Positions 24,309-33,127 of a DNA stretch of 64,000 nt are shown piece after piece. Under the pieces are notes generated by a model that was not told the origin of the DNA, did no database searches, and was given only the letters and a program-made list of their open reading frames with translations. The DNA is from Parasalinivibrio latis (GTDB lineage Bacteria > Pseudomonadota > Gammaproteobacteria > Enterobacterales > Vibrionaceae): the NCBI RefSeq assembly GCF_036825535.1, contig NZ_CP098812.1, positions 2,666,001 through 2,730,000 on the forward strand, written 5' to 3'. Position 1 is the stretch's first letter; each line of letters begins with the position of its first letter. The translations under genes and the position numbers were made by a program.

Positions 24309-26906
24309 CTAAACCCGTATTTTCCCTGCATCCGGTTCTTGCTTGGTAACCCTGCGCTTTTGCATCAGGTATACCGCACCGAACAGGAGCAACGCCGGCA
24401 GCCACAACCATTCCTTGCGGAACTGCTCGACAGGAATGCGGACATCAACAATCTGTTGATCGAACTCCAGGCCAGCCGCTTCTGCCGGGCTGGCGAATGT
24501 GACGATATCGATCAGTGTATTTCCCTGATCCTGGTACGTCATGATCCCCAGGGCATCCAGCTTGTCTTGCCCGGTTTCACCTTCCGGAACGGAGAACAGC
24601 ACCGAAAACTCACGCATCTTACCGACTGCGTCTTCCCCCTTGATACGCATGCGTAATACATCACCGGCCTCAAGCGGGTCCAGAGTCTTGGCCAAATGCG
24701 CAGGGTTCGATGACCGGTAAGGGTCAACCACCATATCTACCCAGAACCCCGGACGGAACAGGGTAAATGCCACCACAAGTAACAGGATCCCCTCATACCA
24801 GCGGTTACGTGTGACAAACCAGCCTTGGGTTGCGGCGGCGAAAATCAGCATTGCTACCGTCGAAACCACAAAGATGGCAATGCCATGTGCCCAGTCCACA
24901 TCTATCAACAGCAAATCGGTATTGAAAATGAACAGGAACGGCAGAGCCGCAGTACGCAGGCTGTAATAGAACGCTGTAATACCGGTTTTAATCGGATCGC
25001 CCTTCGACACGGCTGCGGCGGCGAAAGAGGCCAGCCCTACAGGTGGCGTCACATCTGCCATGATGCCGAAGTAGAACACAAACAGGTGAACGGCAATTAA
25101 CGGGACGATCAGGCCATGTTGCTGGCCAAGGGTTACAATAACCGGTGCCAGCAGGCTGGAAACCACAATATAGTTCGCCGTGGTCGGCAACCCCATGCCC
25201 AGGATAAGGCTTAGAACTGCTGTCAGTATCAGCATTAACAGCAAGTTGCCCATGGAGAGCATTTCCACCAGATCGGCAAGCACAAGGCCGACACCGGTCT
25301 GGGAAACAGCACCAACAATTATACCTGCAGTCGCTGTCGCTATACCGATACCAATCATATTGCGGGCGCCGGCGATCAGCCCCTCTCGCAGATCGATAAA
25401 GCCATCTTCCATGGTACCGTAGTCATGCTTGCCATCCTTGCGCATCCAGTTAAGCAATGGGCGCTGGGTCAGCACTATTACTATCAGGATCACTGAGCCC
25501 CAGAAGGCTGACAGCCCCGGAGAAAGACGCTCTACCATCAGGCACCACACCAGCACCACCACCGGCAGCAGGAAATGCAGCCCGGACAGCAGCACGGAAC
25601 AGGTATCCGGCAGACTGTCGAGCGGTGCATCCGGGTCTTCAGCCGGCAAGGGTTCATTGTTGGCAGCCACTTTCAGCAGCCCAAGGTAGGCAACTGCCAG
25701 CAGCGTCCCAACGCCATAAATAGCAAAGTCGCCCAGCGCCGGTTTAAGCCAGCCCAGCCCGTAATAAACAGCAAGGGACCCACCGGAGATAAGGGCCGTA
25801 CCAAAGGCAAAACCGGTCAGGCGGGCAAGCCAGGGTTTAGAGCGGGCGGAGTCGATAGGCTCCATACCCAGTTTGAGTGCCTCAAGGTGGACGATATACA
25901 AAAGGGCAATATAAGAGATAGCCGCAGGCAGGAAAGCATGTTTGATAATTTCCACATACGGGATACCTACATACTCCACCATCAAAAACGCAGCAGCCCC
26001 CATCACCGGCGGCATGATTTGCCCGTTAACAGAGGAAGCAACCTCAACCGCCCCGGCTTTTTCCGGACTGAATCCCACCTTGCGCATCATCGGGATGGTA
26101 AAGGTACCTGTCGTCACCACGTTGGCAATGGATGAACCGGAAATCAAGCCGGTCAGGCCCGAAGCCACAACCGCCGCTTTTGCCGGGCCGCCGCGCAGGT
26201 GGCCGAGTATACTGAATGCCAGCTGGATGAAATAGTGCCCGGCCCCGGCCCTCTCGAGCAACGCACCAAACAGGACAAACAGGAAAACAAAACTGGTGGA
26301 TACGCCAAGCGCAATGCCGAAAACACCTTCGGTGGTGATCCACTGGTGGTTTGCCAGTGCTTCGAGCTGGACGCCCCGGTGAGCCAGCAGCCCCGGCATC
26401 CACGGGCCGGCAAGGCTGTATACCAAAAACACCAGAGCAATTACCGGCAATGCAGGGCCAAGGACGCGGCGGGCAGCTTCAAGCAAAAGAGGGATACCAA
26501 TCAATGCCGTGACAAAATCTTCAGTTGTCAGCATACCCGGGCGCTGGACCAGTGCTTCATACAGCACAAAAAGATAGAGCGATGATGCACAGGCAATAAG
26601 GCCAAAGGTGCAATCCAGCAACGGAACCCGGTCTCTCGGGGAACGTTTGGTGGCAGGGAAAACCATGAACGCCAGCAACAGGGCAAAGCCCAGGTGAATG
26701 GCACGGGTCTCAGTATCGTTCATGACACCAACGCCGAAAATAAACGGCAATGGGGACGCAATCCACAACTGGAACAAGGACCAGAGCAGTGCAAGCCCGG
26801 CAATGGTTTTTGCCATCATACCGGCAGGAAGCCGGGCGCCGACATCCTGGGCAATCAGCTCTTCAGCCGACGTCGGCATCTCTGAGGGAGACATCGGTTT
26901 ATCCAT
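24309..26906 (-). CDS. TAXI-type TRAP transporter, fused 4TM/12TM permease
   Basis: An 865-residue membrane protein from the ATG at 26906 (in-frame extension to 26948 rejected). It fuses the small (DctQ-like) and large (DctM-like) TRAP subunits: an N-terminal group of segments, then the DctM signatures GGPAKAAVVASGLTGLISGS, SSVNGQIMPPVMGAAAFLM, and MGLPTTANYIVVSS. The last 150 residues are a soluble insert plus a final membrane anchor (LPALLLFGAVYLMQKRR). It imports an organic acid or similar solute using an ion gradient, delivered by the TAXI binding protein encoded just upstream (84-bp gap). The substrate cannot be read from the sequence. Confidence 0.92.
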   Translation of the reverse strand: MDKPMSPSEMPTSAEELIAQDVGARLPAGMMAKTIAGLALLWSLFQLWIASPLPFIFGVGVMNDTETRAIHLGFALLLAFMVFPATKRSPRDRVPLLDCTFGLIACASSLYLFVLYEALVQRPGMLTTEDFVTALIGIPLLLEAARRVLGPALPVIALVFLVYSLAGPWMPGLLAHRGVQLEALANHQWITTEGVFGIALGVSTSFVFLFVLFGALLERAGAGHYFIQLAFSILGHLRGGPAKAAVVASGLTGLISGSSIANVVTTGTFTIPMMRKVGFSPEKAGAVEVASSVNGQIMPPVMGAAAFLMVEYVGIPYVEIIKHAFLPAAISYIALLYIVHLEALKLGMEPIDSARSKPWLARLTGFAFGTALISGGSLAVYYGLGWLKPALGDFAIYGVGTLLAVAYLGLLKVAANNEPLPAEDPDAPLDSLPDTCSVLLSGLHFLLPVVVLVWCLMVERLSPGLSAFWGSVILIVIVLTQRPLLNWMRKDGKHDYGTMEDGFIDLREGLIAGARNMIGIGIATATAGIIVGAVSQTGVGLVLADLVEMLSMGNLLLMLILTAVLSLILGMGLPTTANYIVVSSLLAPVIVTLGQQHGLIVPLIAVHLFVFYFGIMADVTPPVGLASFAAAAVSKGDPIKTGITAFYYSLRTAALPFLFIFNTDLLLIDVDWAHGIAIFVVSTVAMLIFAAATQGWFVTRNRWYEGILLLVVAFTLFRPGFWVDMVVDPYRSSNPAHLAKTLDPLEAGDVLRMRIKGEDAVGKMREFSVLFSVPEGETGQDKLDALGIMTYQDQGNTLIDIVTFASPAEAAGLEFDQQIVDVRIPVEQFRKEWLWLPALLLFGAVYLMQKRRVTKQEPDAGKIRV

Positions 26907-26989
26907 AAACTTTTCTCTTACAACTCGGAGGGATAGACCGCAGCGCACCCTATAGGGGGCTGCGGTTGCTCAGTTCACGTGAGGGAGGA

Positions 26990-27961
26990 TTAAATCCAGC
27001 CACGTTCCTTGTAGTAACGTACTGCACCGTCATGCAATGGTGCTGTCAGGCCTGCGTCGATCATCTCTGCTTCGTTCAGATCCTTGAATGCTGGGTGGAG
27101 GCGCTTAAAGCGGTCAAGGTTGTCAAAAACCGATTTCACCAGCTGGTATACCAACTCAGGATCTGTTTCTGCCGTGGTAGAAAGTACCGCTTTTCCGCCA
27201 ATTGATTGGGTATCTTCCGGGTTGCCACGGTACATACCACCCGGGATCACTGCCTTGGTGAAATAGGTTTTCTCTTTAAGGAGTGCATCAATTTCAGGGC
27301 CTGATACCGGAACCAAAACGGCATCTGTCGTGGTAGAAGCTTCCTGGATGGCACCATTTGGATGGCCGACAAAATAACTCATCGCATCAATGTTGTTGTC
27401 GCTCATCGCTGACGCCTGCTCAGCAGGTTTCAGGTCAGATACCAGACTGAACACGTCGCTGTTCCAGCTTTTGGCTTTCATGATCTCTTCAAAGGTATCG
27501 CGCTGGCCTGAACCAGGGTTACCAATGTTTACACGCTTGCCCTTAAGCGCTTCAAAACTGGTGATATTCGCGTCTTTGCGAGCCAAGACAGTAAACACTT
27601 CACTTTGCAGTGAGAACACAGCGCGGATGTCTTTCATCGCTTCCTGGTTATGGAAAGGAGCAGCACCGTTGAGTGCCTTGTACTGGTGGTCAGACTGCAT
27701 AATACCGAAGTTGTACTCACCACTGCGAAGGCCGTTTACGTTAGCCACGCCACCACCACTGGCAGGTGCATTACATTTGATGTGGTGGGCATCGGCACCG
27801 CGGTTTACAAAGCGGCAGATTGATTGCCCGGCAACGTAGTAAACCCCTGTCTGTCCACCTGTACCTATAGTGACAAAATGATCTGCCGCGCTGGCATTAT
27901 CACTAAATGAGAAACCGGAAACGACGGCAACGATCGCCGCAGCAAGAGAAATTCCTTTCAT
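26990..27961 (-). CDS. TAXI-family TRAP solute-binding protein
   Basis: A 323-residue periplasmic protein with AAGGA before the ATG and a signal peptide (AAAIVAVVSGFSFSDNASA). TAXI family features: VTIGTGGQTGVYYVAGQSIC at the mature N-terminus, GGGVANVNGLRSGEYNFGIM, LKGKRVNIGNPGSGQRDTFE and SYFVGHPNGAIQEA. It delivers its ligand to the fused permease encoded downstream in the same transcript. Several characterised TAXI proteins bind glutamate or dicarboxylates, but that cannot be transferred here. Confidence 0.93.
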   Translation of the reverse strand: MKGISLAAAIVAVVSGFSFSDNASAADHFVTIGTGGQTGVYYVAGQSICRFVNRGADAHHIKCNAPASGGGVANVNGLRSGEYNFGIMQSDHQYKALNGAAPFHNQEAMKDIRAVFSLQSEVFTVLARKDANITSFEALKGKRVNIGNPGSGQRDTFEEIMKAKSWNSDVFSLVSDLKPAEQASAMSDNNIDAMSYFVGHPNGAIQEASTTTDAVLVPVSGPEIDALLKEKTYFTKAVIPGGMYRGNPEDTQSIGGKAVLSTTAETDPELVYQLVKSVFDNLDRFKRLHPAFKDLNEAEMIDAGLTAPLHDGAVRYYKERGWI

Positions 27962-28160
27962 AAGTACTATCCTTCTCGGGCAAGGCTTTCACCAACAAAA
28001 AGCATGGTGAGCAAGCCTTTGATTTAATGATTAAAAAATGTAAATTTTCTGCTTTCTTATGGTTGTTTTTTCTCTGGAAAATGCTGTTTTGGCGGGTTTC
28101 TTGTGCCAGCGAGGCGTCCCTTTATTAAATGCATTCACCGTGAGAATGTGTTGTGCTTGC

Positions 28161-28188
28161 ATTATTTGTATTACATATTACAAATAAT
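28161..28188. promoter_or_regulatory. Inverted repeat, candidate operator
   Basis: ATTATTTGTA and TACAAATAAT are perfect 10-bp arms separated by 8 bp. The site lies 200 bp upstream of the TAXI gene. The symmetry and TTGTA...TACAA core would suit a GntR- or TetR-type regulator. Confidence 0.4.
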
Positions 28189-28340
28189 AATTTTACGTTA
28201 GCTGAATTTTCCAGCACAGACAACAAGCAAAGGGATGAAATCACGAACAATTTGCGACTATTTTCTCATCTAATGAGAAAACGAGCGGGTTATACCCGGA
28301 ATGGAAAATTTTCCGTCAAAGATGACTGGAAAGGGAGACA

Positions 28341-28368
28341 TGCGAGATGCGAGATGCGAGATGCGAGA
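28341..28368 (+). repeat. Tandem heptanucleotide repeat, four copies
   Basis: Four perfect head-to-tail copies of TGCGAGA. A 7-bp unit changes reading frame with each gained or lost copy, so it could be length-variable between strains; no convincing gene spans it. Confidence 0.85.
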
Positions 28369-28452
28369 CAAGCCTGTTGACAACAACATGGTGTATCAAC
28401 AGATAGTTGGAAATGCTCGCTACTCACAGCGAATAGCTCGCGACTGAAACGA

Positions 28453-28480
28453 AAAAGCCCCGGCAATTTGCCGAGGCTTC
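28453..28480 (-). terminator. Terminator of the tRNA-Arg transcript
   Basis: On the minus strand AAGCC-x-CGGC pairs with GCCG-x-GGCTT around an AATT-type loop, followed by a T-run (TTTTTCG). It lies just after the tRNA 3' end. Confidence 0.8.
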
Positions 28481-28488
28481 AGAATGCG

Positions 28489-28565
<77 letters not shown>

Positions 28566-28583
28566 ACTGCTTGTGCGGTGAGA

Positions 28584-28611
28584 ATTATAAAGACCCCACC
28601 CCTTGCGTCAA
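28584..28611 (-). promoter_or_regulatory. Sigma-70 promoter of the tRNA-Arg gene
   Basis: On the minus strand TTGACG (28606-28611), a 16-bp spacer and a perfect TATAAT (28584-28589) lie about 19 bp before the tRNA 5' end, followed by a short leader. Confidence 0.85.
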
Positions 28612-28755
28612 CGGTTTTCCCGGCTTTACTGTGCTAAGTGGTCAAAATTGAGGCATAACCCCATCAATAGGTTACATTTTGGCATGAAAAAGAGTTTGCC
28701 AAAAAACCGCTTTCATAAGATATTGCAGCACCTTTTTTAAGTCTGTGCCAAATTG

Positions 28756-29274
28756 ATGGACGCTTCATTACAGAGTGGCAGCCTGCAGTTCGCCGCCTGG
28801 TTTGATATAACCCCTTTTACCTGGATAGGCATTCTGACCTGCGCCGCCTGTGGCTGGATCCTTGGAATTGAACGCCAGATTCGCGGTAAGCCTGTAGGTA
28901 TCCGCACCGCTACGCTCATTATTCTCGGTACCTACCTGTTTATGCGCCTGGCCATGTCATTATCTGAAACTTCCCTCGACCACGCCCGTGTACTGGGCCA
29001 AATCATTACCGGCGTCGGTTTTCTTGGTGCGGGAGTGATGATGGCACGCGATGGACAGATCCATGGGGTCACATCAGCTGCCGCGGTCTGGTTGATGGCA
29101 AGCCTGGGGTTAACCATAGCATTGGGATACGAACGCCAAGCCTTTATTATCTGCCTGCTTGCCCTCTTTATACTGGTTGGAATGGACCTTATCGAAAACA
29201 GTTTCTCCACCCTTCGCCAGGGTGTTCATGCCAGATGGAAAAAGAAGCGCAACCGCTTGGTAAAAAGGCCTTAA
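28756..29274 (+). CDS. MgtC/SapB-family membrane protein
   Basis: About 172 residues from the ATG at 28756 (a TTG is immediately before it). It shows the MgtC core: CGWILGIERQIRGKPVGIRT, ATLIILGTYLFMRL, QIITGVGFLGAGVMMARDG and VTSAAAVWLMASLGLTIALG, with four to five membrane segments. The C-terminal cytoplasmic ACT-like domain of long MgtC proteins is missing; it ends in a short basic tail (RWKKKRNRLVKRP), as in the short SapB-type members. The family is linked to low-Mg2+ survival and membrane potential, but function of the short form is uncertain. Confidence 0.88.
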   Translation: MDASLQSGSLQFAAWFDITPFTWIGILTCAACGWILGIERQIRGKPVGIRTATLIILGTYLFMRLAMSLSETSLDHARVLGQIITGVGFLGAGVMMARDGQIHGVTSAAAVWLMASLGLTIALGYERQAFIICLLALFILVGMDLIENSFSTLRQGVHARWKKKRNRLVKRP

Positions 29275-29427
29275 ACAGGCCTTTTTCAGCCACTTGGCTT
29301 CGATAAAAAAACTTTATCGAGATCACAAAATTCCCTCGCTTTACCTACCCGCCTTCGACATGCATAGTGCGCCCGCTCTGACCATCTTTTATCCACCTCA
29401 GCGGTGCATTTTTCTGCGAGTAAGTTA

Positions 29428-30615
29428 ATGAATTTAAATGCTGACGAAGTAAGCATGGAGCCTGCACGCCCAGCCGGAATGCCTTGGGTTCCTGTTATCA
29501 GCCTTAGCCTGTTTGCTGTTGCTGCAGGCTACCTGATGAGCCTTATCCCGCTCGCGCTTGCTCCGCTGAAAATGCCCCCGCACCTGGCTGCCTGGCTCGC
29601 CAGTGCGTTTTATGGCGGTTTGCTGCTCGGTGCGACCTTCAGCGCCCGTATTGTCGGGGCCATGAAACACCGCGCTGCTTTTGTCCTGTTTTTGTCTGTA
29701 TTGCTGACAACCATTGCAGCGATGGCCGCTGTTCCCGGCCAGGGCGTCTGGCTGGTTTCCCGCTTTATTGCAGGTGTAGCGGTAGCAGGTATTTTCGTGG
29801 TGGTGGAATCCTGGCTGTTGATGGCAGATGATGACAAGCAGCGAGCCAAACGCCTTGGCTTCTATATGACATCACTGTACGGCGGTAACGCCCTGGGCCA
29901 GCTGGGTATCGGTTACATTGGCGTCGAAGGCCTGATGCCTTACGTGTTTGTCGGGGTTCTGATTGCGCTGGCTATTCTGCCTCCACTGTTCTTCAAACAC
30001 GGAGAGCCCCAGGATGTCGGTCATGTTTCAATCAGCTTTTCCGAGCTTAAAAAACTGCGCAAAGCCGCCTATATCGGCTGTCTGGTATCCGGCCTGACAC
30101 TGGGTGCGGTTTACGGCTTGTTGCCGGTATACCTGAACATGCGCGTGGCTGACCACCAGCAAGTAGGTGCCCTGATGGCCCTGGTTGTGGTTGGGGGTAT
30201 GGTCGTCCAGCCGGTGGTGAGCTACCTGTCCGGCCGGATGAGCAAGGTACTGCTGATGGCTATGTTCTGCATTATCGGCAGCGGTGCAGTGGCAGTCGCG
30301 GTTATTTCGCAAAACTATGCCGTGATGGCGGGTGCCCTGCTGGTTCTGGGAGCGGCCGTGTTCGCCCTCTACCCGATTGCCATCACACACGGTTGTACTA
30401 CATTGACCAAGGCTCAGATCGTTGCAGCAACCGAAGTCCTGCTCCTGAGCTATAGCGTCGGTTCGGTTATCGGCCCTGTGCTCGCAGACAACGTGTTTGA
30501 AAGCAAGCACGGCATCATGGTTTACCTCGCGGCCTGCATGATAAGCACAGCGGTATACATGATCATTGTATACTTCCGCGACCGTCGCCATATGCCAAAT
30601 CTGAGTGCGGCATAA
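29428..30615 (+). CDS. MFS transporter (YcaD-like)
   Basis: A 395-residue major facilitator protein with 12 predicted membrane segments, from the ATG at 29428. Recognisable parts are SFYGGLLLGATFSARIVG-like AFYGGLLLGATFSARIVG (loop 2-3), RFIAGVAVAGIFVVVESWLL, and GVYGLLPVYLN-like AVYGLLPVYLNMRV. The VVESWL motif is typical of the YcaD/UMF1-related branch. The substrate is unknown. It is followed by a strong terminator facing the DadA-like gene. Confidence 0.85.
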   Translation: MNLNADEVSMEPARPAGMPWVPVISLSLFAVAAGYLMSLIPLALAPLKMPPHLAAWLASAFYGGLLLGATFSARIVGAMKHRAAFVLFLSVLLTTIAAMAAVPGQGVWLVSRFIAGVAVAGIFVVVESWLLMADDDKQRAKRLGFYMTSLYGGNALGQLGIGYIGVEGLMPYVFVGVLIALAILPPLFFKHGEPQDVGHVSISFSELKKLRKAAYIGCLVSGLTLGAVYGLLPVYLNMRVADHQQVGALMALVVVGGMVVQPVVSYLSGRMSKVLLMAMFCIIGSGAVAVAVISQNYAVMAGALLVLGAAVFALYPIAITHGCTTLTKAQIVAATEVLLLSYSVGSVIGPVLADNVFESKHGIMVYLAACMISTAVYMIIVYFRDRRHMPNLSAA

Positions 30616-30634
30616 CCGGTAAGAATTAAAGAAC

Positions 30635-30669
30635 AAAGGGGCAGGTAACCAGATTACCTGCCCCTTTTT
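30635..30669. terminator. Bidirectional terminator after the MFS gene
   Basis: A 14-bp perfect inverted repeat (AAAGGGGCAGGTAA and its complement) with a 5-base loop, ending in T5. It separates the MFS gene from the convergent oxidase gene. Confidence 0.92.
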
Positions 30670-31937
30670 CATTTAAACCGCATAACGGTAAACGGGGCAG
30701 GATCTATCTGGGGTTGATTACCAGTGAGCAAGCCCGTAAGGACTTCCGCTGTTACTGCCGCCTGCGTAAGGCCAAGGTGCTGGTTTCCGAATGCCAGGAG
30801 TATCCGAGGGTACAGGGGATGGCGGTCAATAACAGGCAGTGAGTCTGGCAGCGTCGGTCTGTGTCCCATCCACTCTTGGCATGTACCCCGTTTTCCTGAG
30901 AGTCCGGGCAACAACCCTTTCATGTGGTGCCAAAGCGCATTGAAACGGTGTTTAACCGGCTCAAGGGACAGCCCACCCAGCTCAGTTATCCCGACGATTC
31001 TGATTCCCGATGAAAGCGGTGAGAGGACGCACTTTCTCTCTACTGAACCTATCGGCCGGTTAAGTTGCACGTCTTCTGCACTCAACGTCAGGTGGTAACC
31101 GCGTTCAGCTTCCAATGGAACATCAATACCTGTGGATTGAAGCAGTTCCCTGCTCCACGCCCCTGCCGCCACGACGGCGTAATCAAAAAGGAGCTTTCCA
31201 GCATCTGATAAAATTTCAGCTCTCCCGTTCGATTCACCCAAACTGGTGACTCTCCGGTTTACAAATTTCCCTCCCCTTTGTGAGAACACGGCAAAAAGAT
31301 GCTGGCAAAGCAGAAACGGTTCACTGACCTGGTATGCATCATTGAATAACAGCCCATGACTGACGTTTTCTCCCAAGTCTGGCTCCAAAACGCCGATATC
31401 ATCCCGGTTTACCAACTGGGAGTGGATCCCTCTCGACGCAAGGAACTTCTGCTTCTCTACCGCCTCCCGGTAGCGTCTCTCCGATTCCCAAAGCAGCAGA
31501 TACCCGGAACGTTTCAAGTGTTCCATTCCGCCGGTATCGCTAAGGCAGCGTTTCCAGGCTGCAACTGCCCCGCCATTCAGGCTGGCCAAAGCCTGCCTGC
31601 TACTCTCAACCCGGCAAGGTTGTGCGGCAGCTATAAACTTTACCAGCCAGGGGATCACATTGATGAGGTGCTTTGCCGGAAGCGCCAGCGGCCCTTTAGG
31701 ATCAAGCAGCATCCTGGGGGCGGCTCGCAGAGTAGCCAGGGAGGAAAGCGGTTCAATCAATTCGGTGGCAATATACCCGGCGTTGCCGAATGATGCGCCA
31801 TGTCCGGGAAGTAGCCCGTCATATAGTGTCACCAGATACCCGGCACGCTGCAGCTCAAGCGCCGTACACAGACCGACAATACCGGCTCCGATAACAGCTA
31901 CGTGCCGGCTTTCGGGGATTGAGTCATGCTCAGCCAC
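30669..31937 (-). CDS. FAD-dependent D-amino-acid dehydrogenase-like oxidoreductase (DadA family)
   Basis: A 422-residue DAO-family flavoprotein. The FAD-binding motif VAVIGAGIVGLCTALELQRAG is at residues 13-33, followed by YDGLLPGHGASFGNAGYI, as in DadA. Near the C-terminus are GHRPTLPDSLPVIDRHP and LLAFGNQHLGLTQAA, which close the flavin site. A GTG start lies 3 bp after the stop of the upstream mu-crystallin gene. DadA oxidises D-amino acids to 2-oxo acids and passes electrons to the respiratory chain; paired with a cyclodeaminase-type reductase it may handle D-proline-like or hydroxyproline-derived imino acids. Confidence 0.85.
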   Translation of the reverse strand: MAEHDSIPESRHVAVIGAGIVGLCTALELQRAGYLVTLYDGLLPGHGASFGNAGYIATELIEPLSSLATLRAAPRMLLDPKGPLALPAKHLINVIPWLVKFIAAAQPCRVESSRQALASLNGGAVAAWKRCLSDTGGMEHLKRSGYLLLWESERRYREAVEKQKFLASRGIHSQLVNRDDIGVLEPDLGENVSHGLLFNDAYQVSEPFLLCQHLFAVFSQRGGKFVNRRVTSLGESNGRAEILSDAGKLLFDYAVVAAGAWSRELLQSTGIDVPLEAERGYHLTLSAEDVQLNRPIGSVERKCVLSPLSSGIRIVGITELGGLSLEPVKHRFNALWHHMKGLLPGLSGKRGTCQEWMGHRPTLPDSLPVIDRHPLYPRILLAFGNQHLGLTQAAVTAEVLTGLLTGNQPQIDPAPFTVMRFK

Positions 31938-31940
31938 CGC

Positions 31941-32906
31941 TTATACGCCTTGTGACGTGCAGGATTGGTAGGCCAGCATCGCCCCGGCAAGATCTTCCCT
32001 GGAATCGCCGACAGACTTGAATACCGTGATCGCCTCATCTGGGTTATCCAGTGCTTTCCTTCCCCGGTGCCTGCCGCCGCACAGATCCGCGAATTCCGCC
32101 AGAATATCCATTTCTGTGATCGCATTTTCCTTTAATGGGGTAATCAAATCCCCGGTTTCATGCAGCGCACCATAGCGGGTATCGACAAAAATATGCCCGA
32201 TTTGCATGGTAAGGTTGTCTGCTTCGCGCATTTTAGGCGTAAAACTGCCAACAAGATCGAGATGCGCGCCGGGTTTAAGCCACTGGCCGGATACAATTGG
32301 GGTCTCAGCCAGTGTCGCACAGCTTATGATATCGGCTCGGGAAGCAACCTGTTCAAGTTTCCCCTGACTGCAAAGATGGGCTTCCACACCAGATTCAGCC
32401 AGCTCATCCACCAGCTTTTGAGCCGCCGCCTCATTGCGGTTCCAGATCCAGATTTCGTCAATGTCCCGGACAGAACGGTGCGCCGGAATAAGTTTCCTCG
32501 CCATCCTCCCGGCACCCATCATCAGCATGACTTTAGATGACTCACGGGAAAGGTAACGGGATGCCAGTGCGGAAGCCGCTGCAGTCCGTCTTGCTGTCAG
32601 TTCATTTCCGTCCAATTGAAGCAACGGACGCCCGGTTTTCCCGCAACTCAAGGTATAGTTGCTGCTCAGTCCCGGTAAGCCAAGTTCACTGTTGCCCGGA
32701 AAAACATTAACCAGTTTTACGCCAACGAATTCCCCTTCCAGCCATGCTGGCATCAACAGCATGGTAGCGTCTTTAGTTCCCGGTACAGGTACGTTGTGGT
32801 GATGCCTGAGCGGCGCACAGGCGTTACTGGTAAAAATCTTGTCCAATGCATCAATCAACCTGTCCCAAGGCAAGTATCTGCTGACATCTTCGGCACTGAG
32901 TTGCAT
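31941..32906 (-). CDS. Ornithine cyclodeaminase/mu-crystallin family protein
   Basis: A 321-residue protein with GGAGAGGCAA before the ATG. The family features are PLRHHHNVPVPG, LLMPAWLEGEFVGVKLVNVFPGN (substrate pocket, Lys), a Rossmann motif VMLMMGAGRMARKLIPAH (GxGxxA form), WNRN and DLVGSFTPKMREAD. Members include ornithine cyclodeaminase and ketimine or delta-1-pyrroline-2-carboxylate reductases. With a DadA-like oxidase as the next gene, an imino-acid reductase role is more plausible than ornithine deamination, but this is inference. Confidence 0.85.
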   Translation of the reverse strand: MQLSAEDVSRYLPWDRLIDALDKIFTSNACAPLRHHHNVPVPGTKDATMLLMPAWLEGEFVGVKLVNVFPGNSELGLPGLSSNYTLSCGKTGRPLLQLDGNELTARRTAAASALASRYLSRESSKVMLMMGAGRMARKLIPAHRSVRDIDEIWIWNRNEAAAQKLVDELAESGVEAHLCSQGKLEQVASRADIISCATLAETPIVSGQWLKPGAHLDLVGSFTPKMREADNLTMQIGHIFVDTRYGALHETGDLITPLKENAITEMDILAEFADLCGGRHRGRKALDNPDEAITVFKSVGDSREDLAGAMLAYQSCTSQGV

Positions 32907-33037
32907 TTGCCTCTCCTTTTTTGGTTTCGTTGTTTACGTTACCAGAATGTAATAACAAGAAGTACTTAACAGGGCTCGTCGTTCGCAACTTAACGTGTAA
33001 AAAGTGGAAAACGTTAAAATCTGGCCAACCCAACCTG

Positions 33038-33053
33038 ACGAAAACGTTTGCGC
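33038..33053. promoter_or_regulatory. PurR-type operator upstream of folD
   Basis: ACGAAAACGTTTGCGC fits the 16-bp PurR consensus (ACGCAAACGTTTGCGT-like, central ACGT) with few deviations. It is centred about 82 bp before the folD ATG, in the intergenic region between the divergent mu-crystallin gene and folD. FolD supplies one-carbon folates used in purine synthesis, so PurR control is sensible. Confidence 0.6.
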
Positions 33054-33127
33054 AATAGAAAATGTCATCTGTTTTTGCGACAATAGCGCGCAATTCAGTT
33101 CCCCCTCTTTAACGCCGAAGGAAAGAC

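Larger units (their letters stand above)
27962..28488. promoter_or_regulatory. Control region upstream of the TRAP operon, with palindrome and 7-bp repeats
   Basis: About 530 bp without a supported gene. It contains a 10-bp inverted repeat at 28161-28188, four tandem copies of a 7-bp unit at 28341-28368 and, at its right end, the tRNA terminator. A 75-codon frame at 28153-28380 crosses the repeats but has no ribosome-binding site and no recognisable domain. Confidence 0.5.

Noticed and set aside
28153..28380. Possible 75-codon gene upstream of the TRAP operon
   Set aside because: No ribosome-binding site, no domain, and the C-terminus is made by tandem repeats; kept only as a repeat feature.
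30028..30672. Minus-strand open frame of 214 codons opposite the MFS gene
   Set aside because: The plus-strand frame has twelve membrane segments; the minus frame is a His/Gln-rich shadow.
31440..31500. GGTAG-type word resembling part of an ops element
   Set aside because: It is inside the DadA-like coding region and not upstream of a glycan operon; the match is partial.
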